DNA of 64,000 bases from positions 2,187,104 through 2,251,103 of the forward strand of contig NZ_BPTV01000001.1 of assembly GCF_019973375.1 (NCBI RefSeq), read 5' to 3'. The notes under the pieces were generated by a model, which had not been told where the DNA came from, did not search any database, and saw only the letters and a list, made by a program, of their open reading frames with translations. Positions 18,035-27,459 of the stretch are shown in pieces. Position numbers and translations under genes: made by a program. Position 1 is the stretch's first letter; each line of letters starts with the position of its first letter. This DNA comes from Prevotella lacticifex (lineage in GTDB: Bacteria; Bacteroidota; Bacteroidia; Bacteroidales; Bacteroidaceae).

Positions 18035-18108
18035 TGACTCCGGCGGGACTCAAACCCGCGACACTCAGAACCGGAATCTGATGCTCTATTCAACTGAGCT
18101 ACGGAGCC
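18035..18108 (-). tRNA. tRNA-Arg (anticodon CCG)
   Basis: The minus strand folds as a full cloverleaf of 74 nt: acceptor GGCTCCG with CGGAGTC (one G-T pair), D arm GCTC/GAGC, anticodon stem TCAGA/TCTGA around loop TTCCGGT (anticodon CCG at 18072-18074), T arm GCGGG/CCCGC with loop TTTGAGT. CCA is not encoded. The -7 box at 18155 lies 47 bases upstream. Confidence 0.95.
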
Positions 18109-18154
18109 GTGAAAACGTCAGTCTGCAACCGACCAACCAAATATAACCGATGTG

Positions 18155-18162
18155 CAAAGGTA
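18155..18162 (-). promoter_or_regulatory. Bacteroidales -7 box of the tRNA-Arg gene
   Basis: Minus-strand TACCTTTG, exact consensus, 47 bases before the tRNA 5' end. Confidence 0.6.
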
Positions 18163-18332
18163 CAAAAAAATTAGCGAAATCCAAATAAATTGCGATTTTT
18201 ATTTCTCACAACAGACAATTATCCGCCGATTCTGTAACCTTCTCCACCGTCAAAAACGACGACAACGGAAATAATTTCTATCATTTTGAATAAAATTTTT
18301 GCAAAATACCTTTCATTTTCATTTTTTATCAT

Positions 18333-18340
18333 TATCTTTG
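18333..18340 (+). promoter_or_regulatory. Bacteroidales -7 box of asnA
   Basis: Exact TATCTTTG, 37 bases before the asnA start codon. Confidence 0.65.
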
Positions 18341-18377
18341 CAACGTTTTATCGCAAATCAAATAACGTACAACATAA

Positions 18378-19415
18378 ATGAGCAAACTTATTAAACCAGC
18401 AGGATACAAACCACTGCTTGACAAGCACCAGACAGAATTAGGTATCAAACGCATTAAGGACTTCTTCCAGGAGAATCTTGCCACAGAGCTCCGTCTGAGC
18501 CGCGTCACAGCCCCTCTCTTCGTTCTTAGCGGTCTGGGCATCAACGACAATCTCAATGGTGTCGAAAAGCCCGTATCGTTCAAGATCAAGGACATGAACG
18601 GAGCCAACGCCGAAATCGTCCATTCGCTTGCCAAGTGGAAGCGTATGACCCTCGCCGAGTATGAGATTAAGCCAGGCTACGGCATCTATACCGATATGAA
18701 TGCCATTCGTGCCGACGAGGAACTCGACAACCTCCATTCGCTCTACGTGGACCAATGGGACTGGGAGGCCGTCATCACCCGTGGCGACCGCACGCTGAGT
18801 TTCCTCGAGGGCGTTGTCCGACGCATCTACCAGGCCATTCTCCGCACCGAATTTCTCGCCTGCGAGAGCTATCCCGAGCTGAAGCCGTTCCTTCCCGCCG
18901 ACATCCATTTCGTTCACAGTCAGGACCTTCTCGACATGTATCCCGACAAGACACCTAAGGAGCGCGAGGACGCTATATGCAAGAAATATGGTGCCGTCTT
19001 CGTTGAAGGAATAGGCGGTAAGCTCAGCGACGGCAAGAAACACGACGGCCGTTCGCCCGACTACGACGACTGGTCGACGGTGGCCGAGAACGGCAAAGCC
19101 GGCCTCAACGGCGATATTCTCATCTGGTATCCAGTGTTAGGTCGCAGTTTCGAGCTGAGTTCCATGGGAATTCGTGTCGACAAGGAGAGCCTCTTGCGAC
19201 AGCTGAAGATTGAAGGTGCCGAGGACCGCGAGAAGCTCTACTTCCACCGTCAGCTCCTCGACGGCAAGCTGCCCCTGAGTATCGGCGGTGGCATAGGCCA
19301 GAGCCGTCTGTGCATGGTCATGCTCCATAAGGCCCATATTGGTGAGATTCAGGCAAGTATATGGCCGGAGGAAATGCGCAAGGAGTGCGCCGAAGCCGGC
19401 ATACCTCTTATATAA
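18378..19415 (+). CDS. asnA: aspartate-ammonia ligase
   Basis: The 345-residue product makes asparagine from aspartate, ammonia and ATP. It has the class II tRNA-synthetase-like fold: APLFVLSGLGINDNLNG, EIVHSLAKWKRMTLAEY, GIYTDMNAIRADEELDN, VDQWDWE and the final GGGIGQSRLCMVMLHKAHIGE. Length and motifs match AsnA throughout. Single gene with its own promoter. Confidence 0.97.
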   Translation: MSKLIKPAGYKPLLDKHQTELGIKRIKDFFQENLATELRLSRVTAPLFVLSGLGINDNLNGVEKPVSFKIKDMNGANAEIVHSLAKWKRMTLAEYEIKPGYGIYTDMNAIRADEELDNLHSLYVDQWDWEAVITRGDRTLSFLEGVVRRIYQAILRTEFLACESYPELKPFLPADIHFVHSQDLLDMYPDKTPKEREDAICKKYGAVFVEGIGGKLSDGKKHDGRSPDYDDWSTVAENGKAGLNGDILIWYPVLGRSFELSSMGIRVDKESLLRQLKIEGAEDREKLYFHRQLLDGKLPLSIGGGIGQSRLCMVMLHKAHIGEIQASIWPEEMRKECAEAGIPLI

Positions 19416-19430
19416 TTAATGTGTGAGGAG

Positions 19431-19474
19431 CCATGCGATGTCGGCGGCACAATAAAGCCGCCGACATCGCATGG
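19431..19474. repeat. perfect 18-bp inverted repeat after asnA
   Basis: CCATGCGATGTCGGCGGC and its exact complement flank an 8-base loop (acaataaa). There is no T-run after either arm, so it is not a classical terminator; it may protect the asnA mRNA end. The 190 bases beyond it show nothing clear. Confidence 0.7.
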
Positions 19475-19663
19475 CCAGCTGTGAACAAAGCAGTGACACA
19501 AAAGATCGTACATTGGGGAAGAATCCAGCGGGATTCGTTTTTTTTCCATATATTGATTCCTTCGTTTACCAGACAGCATAAAAGATAGCGGAAGAATTTG
19601 AACTATTTTGCAAATAGTTCCACAACCTATGTGGTTAGTGCTTTTTATGTTCTCTTTTGGCAT

Positions 19664-20991
19664 TCAGCATATTATTTTATCATAAGCCGCTTGCTTTAAA
19701 TCATCACTCGGCTTGCCTTCCCAGTCAAGGTAATTCTTGCCATTATCATCTGGAATATCCACGGTTTAGGTAACGCGCGTCGGCTCAGCAAGTTCCTTCA
19801 GGCTCCCATAGTATGCTCTTGCTTCAGTTTCCGTCTTACCATTCTTTGCCATGGTCTCCTTCGTCTTCGGGTCATTCAAGAAAGACTCCAACGTCGGGAA
19901 CCTCTTTATTAATCGTTCGGCATTAGAATGCTCAGTCTGCTTAATGTGGTTGTTGTCATAAGCAATATTGGCATGTCTTACACCTAAATCCTTTTGGTCA
20001 GCCACATACGTCCCTGCTCTGAAAGTCTGATTGTCTGTAGTAATACTCCACGATATGAGCATCGCCGTCGTTGGTAATACCTGCATTAGGCTTATTAGTC
20101 ACCACAATGCTGATGGCATCCTCCTGACCGTTCACATCAAGATTTGAAGCAGTGGCGTTGTGGTCGCTGATACGGATGGTTACAATCTTGCCATTCTTGG
20201 TCTCGAAAGTAGCATAGCGGCTGCTCTTGTCCTTGAACTTCTCTCGTGGTATGCCAAGTGCGTCAACCACATCACCAATGAAAGTTTTGGGCTGTGTTGT
20301 AGAATTTTCGCATTTGTTGACAAGATTGTCAAGACCATTTAGTATCTTTGCACCGTCAGCGCTTGAGACGATTGTGCCTTTGAAATGGGATTTATCCCAA
20401 AGTAGTGCAGTTTCAAGTGCTCTTTTTTTGTTTTTGCTCAGTTGGACATCATTCGCCATATCCAGCACGCGTTGTCCTTCCTCCGTATCTTCAATCACCT
20501 CAATGCCTGTCTCTCTGACGGCATCATTCAGTGCGTCCCTTAGCGCAATCTCACGCTTAGTCAGCCTGCCTGCACGTGAAGGAGCACGATGGAAACCCCA
20601 GATGTCTTCCGATTCTTTCTCCTTCTCCTCCCTCACTCTCTTTGCCAGCTCTGCATTGGACCGGTGTGCCTTCACATCATTGAGCAGCCGGTCTCTCTTC
20701 ACACTTCACACCCTTGGCAATCTTAGCCAACTGCTCATCGGCGTCGGCCTGCGCACGCTCCTTCTTTTCAAGCGTCCACAGCTCTTCCACTTCACGGCTT
20801 TTCAGCTCCTCTGCTTTCATAGTCGAATGCTCAGAGATGTCTTTCCGGGACGTAACCTCATCAAGCACGCTGTCTGCCATATCAACCTTGTTCTTACTGT
20901 TGTCAGGAACAAACCTTATCTTGGCAGACCATTTTTTATATTCAGATATGCCCGTAAAAAGAAAGAACTCCAGGCTTGTTATAAGTTTCAA
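19664..20991 (-). pseudogene. decayed large polyvalent mobile-element protein (LPD-type) fragment
   Basis: Coding-like minus-strand sequence runs across three broken frames. In the first, LAKIAKGVK should join RDRLLNDVKAHRSNAEL, but a 7-bp tandem duplication (TTCACAC at 20698-20704 and 20705-20711 on the plus strand) shifts the frame. Next comes IRISDHNATASNLDVNGQED, which resembles the LPD3-type barrel of phage and conjugative-element polyvalent proteins. A second shift lies between about 19995 and 20055. Finally TRVT-TAA-TVDIPDDNGKNYLDWEGKP shows an in-frame stop at 19766, probably from a Tyr codon, with coding sequence continuing to TGA at 19664. The 5' part is missing. Family assignment is tentative; decay is certain. 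Confidence 0.7.
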
Positions 20992-21240
20992 TCACGAGGA
21001 AACGGCAATCTGTTTTATTGGCTCAGTAACGAATTGTGTAATCCTCTTCGTCATGCCATAAAATCACCACCTTTGCATCATGGAAGTGACATAGATTCTA
21101 TCCGGATTCTTACAATGCCGTTTGATGATCTCGGTCACAACTCCCGGATTATCAATAGTGGCACCTTTATCGGAATTGACTATTTGTACTGCTTGCTTTT
21201 AAATGAAGAGGACCAGGTAAATGTGTATTTGCAATCATAG
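20945..21240 (+). other. open segment of uncertain coding status, possible 3' gene fragment
   Basis: One plus frame is open for about 97 codons and ends GIDYLYCLLLNEEDQVNVYL before TAG at 21240. A hairpin follows (AATAAGAC at 21242, GTCTTATT at 21292, inner CATAC/GTATG). There is no start codon with a ribosome site. It meets the decayed minus-strand gene head-on at about 20945, which suggests a recombination junction. The minus strand also has a short plausible stretch here (NPGVVTEIIKRHCKNPDR), so the strand is not settled. Confidence 0.3.
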
Positions 21241-21363
21241 CAATAAGACCATCGCTCATACTGTGGCCGTATGAATTGGGGCACACAGAAAGTCTTATTG
21301 TTAATTCGTGTTAAGTTTATCGTTATTCGATAAATAATATTCGTTTATTAAGATAATTATAAT

Positions 21364-21371
21364 TAGTTTTG
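21364..21371 (+). promoter_or_regulatory. Bacteroidales -7 box of the RiPP-like operon
   Basis: Exact TAGTTTTG, 30 bases before the DUF2975 gene. All intact or broken genes to 32498 run in the same direction without an obvious internal promoter outside the insertion sequences. Confidence 0.5.
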
Positions 21372-21401
21372 CTGCGAATTAATTATTAATAGCTTGCTGA
21401 A

Positions 21402-21905
21402 ATGATGAAATTTGATAGAAATAAAATGATGACTAAAGCATGCTATGTAGTGCTTTTAGTACTGACAGGATGGCTTTTTCTCTTAGTTCTCCAGTTCTTA
21501 AGGTGGACAGGAGTCATTGATATAAATATCGGAGCAGACTCACAGATTCATCAGGTGTCCTGGTCCGAAGAAGGAAGAGTGCTTGCGATTCAATATATAG
21601 AAATGTCCGGTTATCTTTTATCATCACTTTTGATGATTGCTATAGTTTCCAGGCTTATAGTTTTTTGTTTAAGAGGAATAAAATTCAGGAAGTTATTTAC
21701 GCGTAAGAGCGCAAAACTTTTATGGAATATAACATTTGTCAGTTTCTTTTTTGAGTTATTCTCCTCCAATCTCTCTATTCTCTTTGGGGACAGGGAAATA
21801 CATTTCGGGAGCAATCTGATAGTTTCTCCTTTAATTTTTCTTGTGATTACATTGCTGTACGATGTTGCGGTAAGTGTATCTGAAGAAAATGAACTAACAA
21901 TATAA
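21402..21905 (+). CDS. DUF2975-type membrane protein
   Basis: The 167-residue product has four hydrophobic segments (ACYVVLLVLTGWLFLLVLQF, YLLSSLLMIAIVSRLIVFCL, LLWNITFVSFFFELFSSNL, LIVSPLIFLVITLLYDVAV). Together with the small XRE protein 9 bases downstream it forms the well known DUF2975/HTH pair. The second and third segments flank the GIKFRKLFTRKSAKLL stretch typical of the family. Function unknown; such pairs are thought to regulate nearby genes. First gene of the operon with the broken receptor and radical SAM genes. Confidence 0.8.
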   Translation: MMKFDRNKMMTKACYVVLLVLTGWLFLLVLQFLRWTGVIDINIGADSQIHQVSWSEEGRVLAIQYIEMSGYLLSSLLMIAIVSRLIVFCLRGIKFRKLFTRKSAKLLWNITFVSFFFELFSSNLSILFGDREIHFGSNLIVSPLIFLVITLLYDVAVSVSEENELTI

Positions 21906-21914
21906 GTACGCCAC

Positions 21915-22127
21915 ATGATTATTGTTAATTTGGACGTGATGATGGCAAAACGGAAAATGTCATTGAATGAGCTTTCTAAGCTCGTAGGTATTACTACGGC
22001 CAATCTTTCGATATTGAAGACTGGAAAAGCTAAGGCAATACGTTTTTCTACTCTTGACGCAATATGCCGTGCTCTTAATTGTGAGCCTGGCGACATTCTG
22101 GAATATAGCAATAATAATGAGAAATAA
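21915..22127 (+). CDS. XRE-family (Cro/CI) small transcriptional regulator
   Basis: The 70-residue protein is essentially one helix-turn-helix: MMAKRKMSLNELSKLVGITT, NLSILKTGKAKAIRFSTLD and ICRALNCEPGDILEY are the usual helices of the YozG/YdaS-like DUF2975 partner. It ends 2 bases before the receptor gene start, so the two are likely coupled in translation. It is a candidate autoregulator of the operon. Confidence 0.88.
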   Translation: MIIVNLDVMMAKRKMSLNELSKLVGITTANLSILKTGKAKAIRFSTLDAICRALNCEPGDILEYSNNNEK

Positions 22128-22866
22128 TTATGACCAATCGTACATTATACATTGTTTGTTTCTTCTTGCTCTTATGTCATAAGAAGTGTTTGGCTCAAAG
22201 CAAGAACGATTCTATTACGTTTGACAGTATTGCTCACAATTTGCCAGAGATACTTGTCAAGGGTGAGCGTCCGATTGCAGTTGTTCATGGTAGTGCTATA
22301 ACGTACGATTTAAATCGCATGATTGAGAAGAAAGGTGTAACCAACATTTACGATGCCATTAAGGAATTGCCCGGTGTAACAGAGGCCGGAGAAAACTTCA
22401 TGCTTGCTAATCGTAACGTCACTATCTCGCTGAATGGAAAAGTTCTGTCTCTTACATCTGAGCAAATGACCCAGTTTTTGAAGAGTTTGCCGGCAAGCCG
22501 AATAGATAAAGCCGATGTAATGTATTCTGCACCAGCCAAGGCACATGTACGTGAAGCCTTGATAAATATTCGACTGAGGAAAGAAACCTCTAATGGCGCT
22601 CCTCTTGAAGGTGAGGGAGTTGTTGCTTATAATCAACAACATAATGCCAAGTTTGGTGAGCGTGCATCTATACTTTATAATAAAGGCAAATTTTCCCTTG
22701 ATGCCATGTTTCTTCACAGTCATGGCAAGGAGTATCAAGTTACTGAGCAAGAAACTCATCATAAGCTCGACGATGGCAATGTTTACGATATAAACAATGA
22801 AGAAAAACGCTCTGTAAAGATGTTTGGTCACGACTACCATGTCGGTGCAGAATATGATTTTGCAGA

Positions 22867-24573
22867 TAGGCTGTCAAAAATTTAGTCAGTTTTTATACTC
22901 ATAATTGCTTTTGATTTACAAGGATTTATTCTTAACTTATATAAACATATTTCATAGTATATATTAACTTTAATAATTTGCATAAGTCATTGAATATTAG
23001 TACCTTTACATAGAAAATATAACAATGTAAAGTAAAATATTATGACAAAAGAAAGTGCAAAAATAAAGAGACTGGAAGCATTACTCGCTAAGAAGAACGA
23101 GAAGGAAAAGGCAGCATCGGCTAAGATTAAAAAATTAGAAGCTTCAATTATGGCTAAAGACAAGAGTAGTAAAAAATGGAAAGACAAGTACAAGGAGTTG
23201 AAGAAGGAGAGCAAGGCCAAGGATACAGAGCTCAAAAAAAAACGTCGTTTGAGTCTGAACACGACGGAGGAATTGTTCGACTTGCTTTCACGCCAGTTAA
23301 AGGACACTCATTCTGGGCGGAAGTGATAGCTTTGGCCGTGTGCATGTACATCCGCATGGGATGCGGATTTCGTTCAATCGTCAACGGATTGGAGTTATTC
23401 AATGACTTTCTCGGCGGTGCCCTCGGTGTAATACCATCACACCAGACAATTGAGAATTGGCTGCTCAAGGCTGGTATCGTAGAGTATCTTGACTCATGTA
23501 ATAAGTTCAGAGGGAAGGAATACTCTATCATTATAGACGAGAGTATCACCGTCGGAAGTCAGAAGTTGCTGGTTATTCTCGCAGCTCCAGCACAGCACGA
23601 GGGCAAGACATTGAAGCATGGGGATGTCGAGGTGCTGGCAATGGCTGTATCGTCATCATGGAAAGCCGGAGACGTAGAAAGGGAGATAATAAAACTGAAG
23701 GACAAAATCGGAAAGACTCCAAAATATATTGTCAGCGACAACGGGCATAATCTCAGGAAGGGAGCAGAGTTAGCTGATGTCCCGCGCCATCGAGACATCA
23801 GTCACACGATTGGTCTTATTCTTGAGGACGAATACAAGGAAAGAACTGATTTCAAGGAATTTATGGATATAATGAACAAGAAGAGATTGTCATATCAGCT
23901 TACCGCTAACGCATATCTGCTCCCGCCAAAGTTACGGACCATATCGAGGTTCATGAATATGTCAAAGTGGGTGGAATGGGCTTGGGCCATACTCCAAGTC
24001 TATGACGATCTTGGCGAAAGCCAGAAGGCTGCCTATACGTTTGTGCTTGACTATAAGGAGCTAGTTACAGAGCTCTACCATGTAATGGAAACAGTTGACG
24101 TTGTATTCACGAAAGTAAAGAAAGAAGGTCTTTCGCATACCTCTGCAAAGTACTGCAAGGATTACATCTGGATCAATCTGTTGCGGAAGGACGAAATAGC
24201 AGAAGGATGCAAAAGAGTCGGTCGTGCCATAAGGCGTTACATAAATGAAGAGTGCGCCCTTCTTAAATCAAAGGACGAATGCCACAACATCACGTCGGAT
24301 ATCATAGAATCAACTTTCGGCGTTTATAAAAGCATACAGCCGAAAAACAAACACTGTGGGATAACGCCCATAGTTCTGGCCTTGCCTCTGTACGGAAAAG
24401 TTACGGACAGCAAAAAGAGAAGAAAGATTGACTTCAAGGAGAAAATGGAATGCGTGAGAATGGCTGATATAAAGGATTGGAAAGAAATGACTCTGCTTGA
24501 CAATTGGCAAGTAAGGAGAATGTTGGACCTCAAAAGTAAGAAACGAAAAACGGCTTAAATTTTTGACAGCCTA
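22867..24573 (+). mobile_element. insertion sequence, 1707 bp, copy 1
   Basis: Ends are perfect 18-bp inverted repeats (TAGGCTGTCAAAAATTTA at 22867 and its complement ending at 24573), flanked by the 9-bp direct repeat TTTTGCAGA (22858-22866 and 24574-24582). Internally there are about 175 bases of leader and one transposase unit read in two frames. Identical in length to the copies at 30158 and 58676 and differing by one base from each that I could find. I cannot assign the IS family. Confidence 0.95.
23042..24558 (+). CDS. DDE transposase of IS copy 1, made by -1 frameshift (OrfA/OrfB)
   Basis: OrfA starts at ATG 23042 (94 codons, Lys/Glu-rich coiled coil, ending in a different frame at 23326). 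OrfB is the -1 frame and stops at 24558. The shift must occur at the run of nine A at 23234-23242 (CTC AAA AAA AAA C), a classic slippage site; the fused product would be 505 residues. In the OrfB frame counted from ATG 23176 (460 residues), DDE candidates are Asp121 (YSIIIDESITVGSQ), Asp188 (YIVSDNGHNLRKG) and Glu378 (SDIIESTFGVYK). The upstream ATG of OrfB lies in overlapping sequence and is unlikely to be a true start. Which DDE subfamily this is remains open. Confidence 0.88.
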
Positions 24574-25982
24574 TTTTGCAGACAATCACAATATATCTTT
24601 CTCTTATCAAGGCAGCTATAACCACAGAGACATCAATCAATTGTATACTGGCAGCGTTTTTGGCTGTACTTTCACCAACCACCGGACATGGCTTCAAAAT
24701 GCCCGTCTTGATTATCAGGCACCTTTTGGTCTTAAAGTTGGAATAGAAACTACATACTACCATGACCCTGAAAATCAGAATCTCAGCAGTACGAATCCGA
24801 ATGGAAGTCTCAACTTTATAGTTGATAATGATCAGCGAGTGAACACTTGGCATTACTATTTGTCACAAGAACATCAGTTGAAAAGCAACTGGAGTTTAAA
24901 CTATGGAATATGGTACAGACAATCAGTCAACCACAGTCTACAATATTACGAAGGGCAAGACAGCGCCATTTATCTACGTCAGACCGAGAATGTGGTTAAT
25001 GTATATGCGGGATTTAGTAAGAATTGGAACAACAGATTCATACTTGATGCTTCACTGGCTACCGAATACTATAATTCCCCACAATGGCATAAGTGGAATC
25101 TATACCCAACATTCAACCTAACTTACGTACCAAATTCCACAAACGTATGGGTGCTTAGTCTAACTTCAGACCGAAAGTATCCTGAATATTGGGCTATGAA
25201 CAACTTTACAGTATATAGCAATGGCGGATACGATGAAATAACAGGTAATCCTTACCTAAAACCAGCCAAGGAATATTCTGCAAATCTAGTATGGGTTCTG
25301 AATAACAAATATCAATTCTTGGCTTTCTTTAATCATGTGGACGACTATTTCGCACAGACACCATACATTCGCCCCGACAGACTCGTAAAGACTTACAAGG
25401 TCCTGAATTTGAATTATCAACAGCAGGCAGGTATTCAGGCTGTTTTGCCTCACAAATTTGGATCTTTGCTCGACGCCCGCCTTTCTCTCACAGGTGTATG
25501 GATGCACGAAAAGTGTGATGATTACTATATCATACCATTCAACCGTTCAATAATCATGGGAATGGTCCAGATGAGCAATATTGTTACTATTAGCTCTAAG
25601 CATGGCCTGACCATGACGATTGATGGCATGATACGCAGCAAGGACCATCAGGCAATCTACGACCTACCGGGTTCAGGCACTCTTGATTTGGGATTGAGCT
25701 GGCAGTTCTGGAAGAAGCAGACAATTCTCCATGTGTTCTGCAATGATATCTTTGAAACTTCCACCGTCAATCCACGTATTGATTATAAGAGTCAATGGCT
25801 TCGAATGAACTTCAATTGCTACCGTCAGTTCGGTATATCCCTGACTGTAAAACTCGGTGGGTATAAGGCAAAAAAGGAAAAAGGGCGCAGTTTAATTCTT
25901 CCGTGTTTGGAGCATGGCTCCGCCAGCCAGAATATGGTGCATAGACGGTACATTTTCTCTATTAGTTTTGTACCTTTGCATC

Positions 25983-26381
25983 ATGAAGCATAAAGAAGTT
26001 CCAAATAAGTATGAGTTTTTTGCCAGTTTTTTCCTTCCCAATGGTATGTTGGACTGGTTTGATATAGTGAGAATAGAAGAAGAAACCAATGACGGTACTA
26101 AGAAGTTTGACGGATTCTTCAGCACCATACTTCACATATATCTAGATGAGCGTGACAACCGTGAGGGAGAGACACTTGGCCTTGTTCCAAACGGCTTTAC
26201 CGAGCCTACAACAATCAAGGATTATCCGATTCGCGACCGCAAGGTGATACTCCATGTCCGCCGCAGGCGTTACAAGGATGCTGACGGTAGGAGTATAATC
26301 CTTAACCATTATCCGTTGAAGTCGGACGGCACGGAACTCTCTGTAGAGTTCGGTGTTTTTTTAAAAGACGATCCTCGATAA
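25983..26381 (+). CDS. ISAon1-family transposase N-terminal region protein
   Basis: The 132-residue protein from ATG 25983 begins MKHKEVPNKYEFFASFFLP and includes MLDWFDIVRIEEETND, DERDNREGETLGLVPNGF and DRKVILHVRRRRYKD, the pattern of the separate N-terminal protein of ISAon1 elements. A perfect -7 box TACCTTTG at 25971-25978 ends only 4 bases before the ATG, so the message would be nearly leaderless or start at a later codon. The second frame begins to be open at 26365, before this one ends. Confidence 0.8.
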   Translation: MKHKEVPNKYEFFASFFLPNGMLDWFDIVRIEEETNDGTKKFDGFFSTILHIYLDERDNREGETLGLVPNGFTEPTTIKDYPIRDRKVILHVRRRRYKDADGRSIILNHYPLKSDGTELSVEFGVFLKDDPR

Positions 26382-26508
26382 CAATCCCGTTACGTTCAGT
26401 TCCGTAGGGAAGTACTACCACCTAAAGCCAAGTACGCTTGGGAGGTACTACAAGGAAAGCCTGAGCGGTTTTAATGACTGGGAGCAGAAAGACCATGCCG
26501 TTGACTGG

Positions 26509-27459
26509 ATGCTGCTGGCGGGGAATCTGAGCGAGTATTGCAGTATTGACGAGACTCAGATTTGCGGCGAGGTCTATGTGTTCCTGACCAGCAAGGCTGG
26601 CCACGGCATGAAGAAGACGCTTATAGCCTCGGTAAAGGGTACGAAGGCTGAGACGGTCAGCGCAATCCTGCTAAAAATCCCCAAGGAGGAGCGTGAGAAG
26701 GTCAGGGAGGTTACGATGGACTTCAGCGATTCAATGTACAGTATCGTAAAGACCTGCTTCCCCAATGCCACAATAGTCATTGACTGTTTCCATATCGTAC
26801 AACGCCTTTGTGAGGCACTCGACGAGATGCGGCTCAGGTTCAAGCGCCTTGCCGTAACCAAGACCAAGAAGGAGGCCGCAGAGCACAACCAGCGTGAGGA
26901 CGAGAAGGCAAGGAAGCGTAAGTACAACAGGGAGTGGTATGCCAGCCACAAGGCAAGCAAGAACGTCAAGGGCAAGAAGCGCGGAAGGAAGCGCATCCGC
27001 AAACGGAAGTTCAAACCGCAGACATTCTCCAACGGCGACACGAGGGTCGAGCTGTTGACAAGGGCAAGAACCATACTATACAAGTCTGGAGAGAAATGGG
27101 GCAAGAATCAGAAGACAAGGGCAAAGATATTGTTCGACAACTATGAGAAGCTCAGGGAGGGCTACTCTCTAATATGTAAGATAAGAAGCATCTTCCAGAA
27201 GAATATCACAAAGGGGCAGGCTAAGGGGGAACTGCACAGTTGGTATAAGGAAGTTGCCGATTGTACCATCCGTGAAATCAAATCTGCCAGAGACTGCATC
27301 AAGGCAAAGGAGGAAGAAGTCCTCAACTATTTTATAAACCGGCATACAAACGCTTCGGCTGAATCATTCAACTCCAAGATTAAAGGCTTTAAGGCTCAAC
27401 TGCACGGAGTGGCTGACATCCCGTTCTTCATGTACCGTCTATGCACCATATTCGGCTAA
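26509..27459 (+). CDS. ISL3-type DDE transposase (ISAon1 family)
   Basis: 316 residues from ATG 26509; the frame is open from 26365 and upstream codons (KYYHLKPSTLGRYYKESL) look coding, so the true product may start earlier or arise by frameshifting from the preceding gene (frame +1). Catalytic residues are recognisable: Asp in YCSIDETQICGEVYVF, Asp in VREVTMDFSDSMYSIVKTCF followed by ATIVIDCFHIVQRLCE, and Glu in NASAESFNSKIKGFKAQLHG. The middle holds a basic insertion (RKYNREWYASHKASKNVKGK). Intact and probably active. Confidence 0.85.
   Translation: MLLAGNLSEYCSIDETQICGEVYVFLTSKAGHGMKKTLIASVKGTKAETVSAILLKIPKEEREKVREVTMDFSDSMYSIVKTCFPNATIVIDCFHIVQRLCEALDEMRLRFKRLAVTKTKKEAAEHNQREDEKARKRKYNREWYASHKASKNVKGKKRGRKRIRKRKFKPQTFSNGDTRVELLTRARTILYKSGEKWGKNQKTRAKILFDNYEKLREGYSLICKIRSIFQKNITKGQAKGELHSWYKEVADCTIREIKSARDCIKAKEEEVLNYFINRHTNASAESFNSKIKGFKAQLHGVADIPFFMYRLCTIFG

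Noticed and set aside
20227..21240. Plus-strand 337-codon frame across the decayed mobile-element gene
   Set aside because: Its first 240 codons are antisense to clearly coding minus-strand sequence (IRISDHNATASNL and so on). Only the last 97 codons could be real and are listed separately with low confidence.
23176..24558. OrfB of the IS as an independent gene starting at 23176
   Set aside because: The first 20 codons overlap the coiled-coil OrfA in another frame and have no ribosome site; a -1 shift at the A9 run explains the arrangement better.
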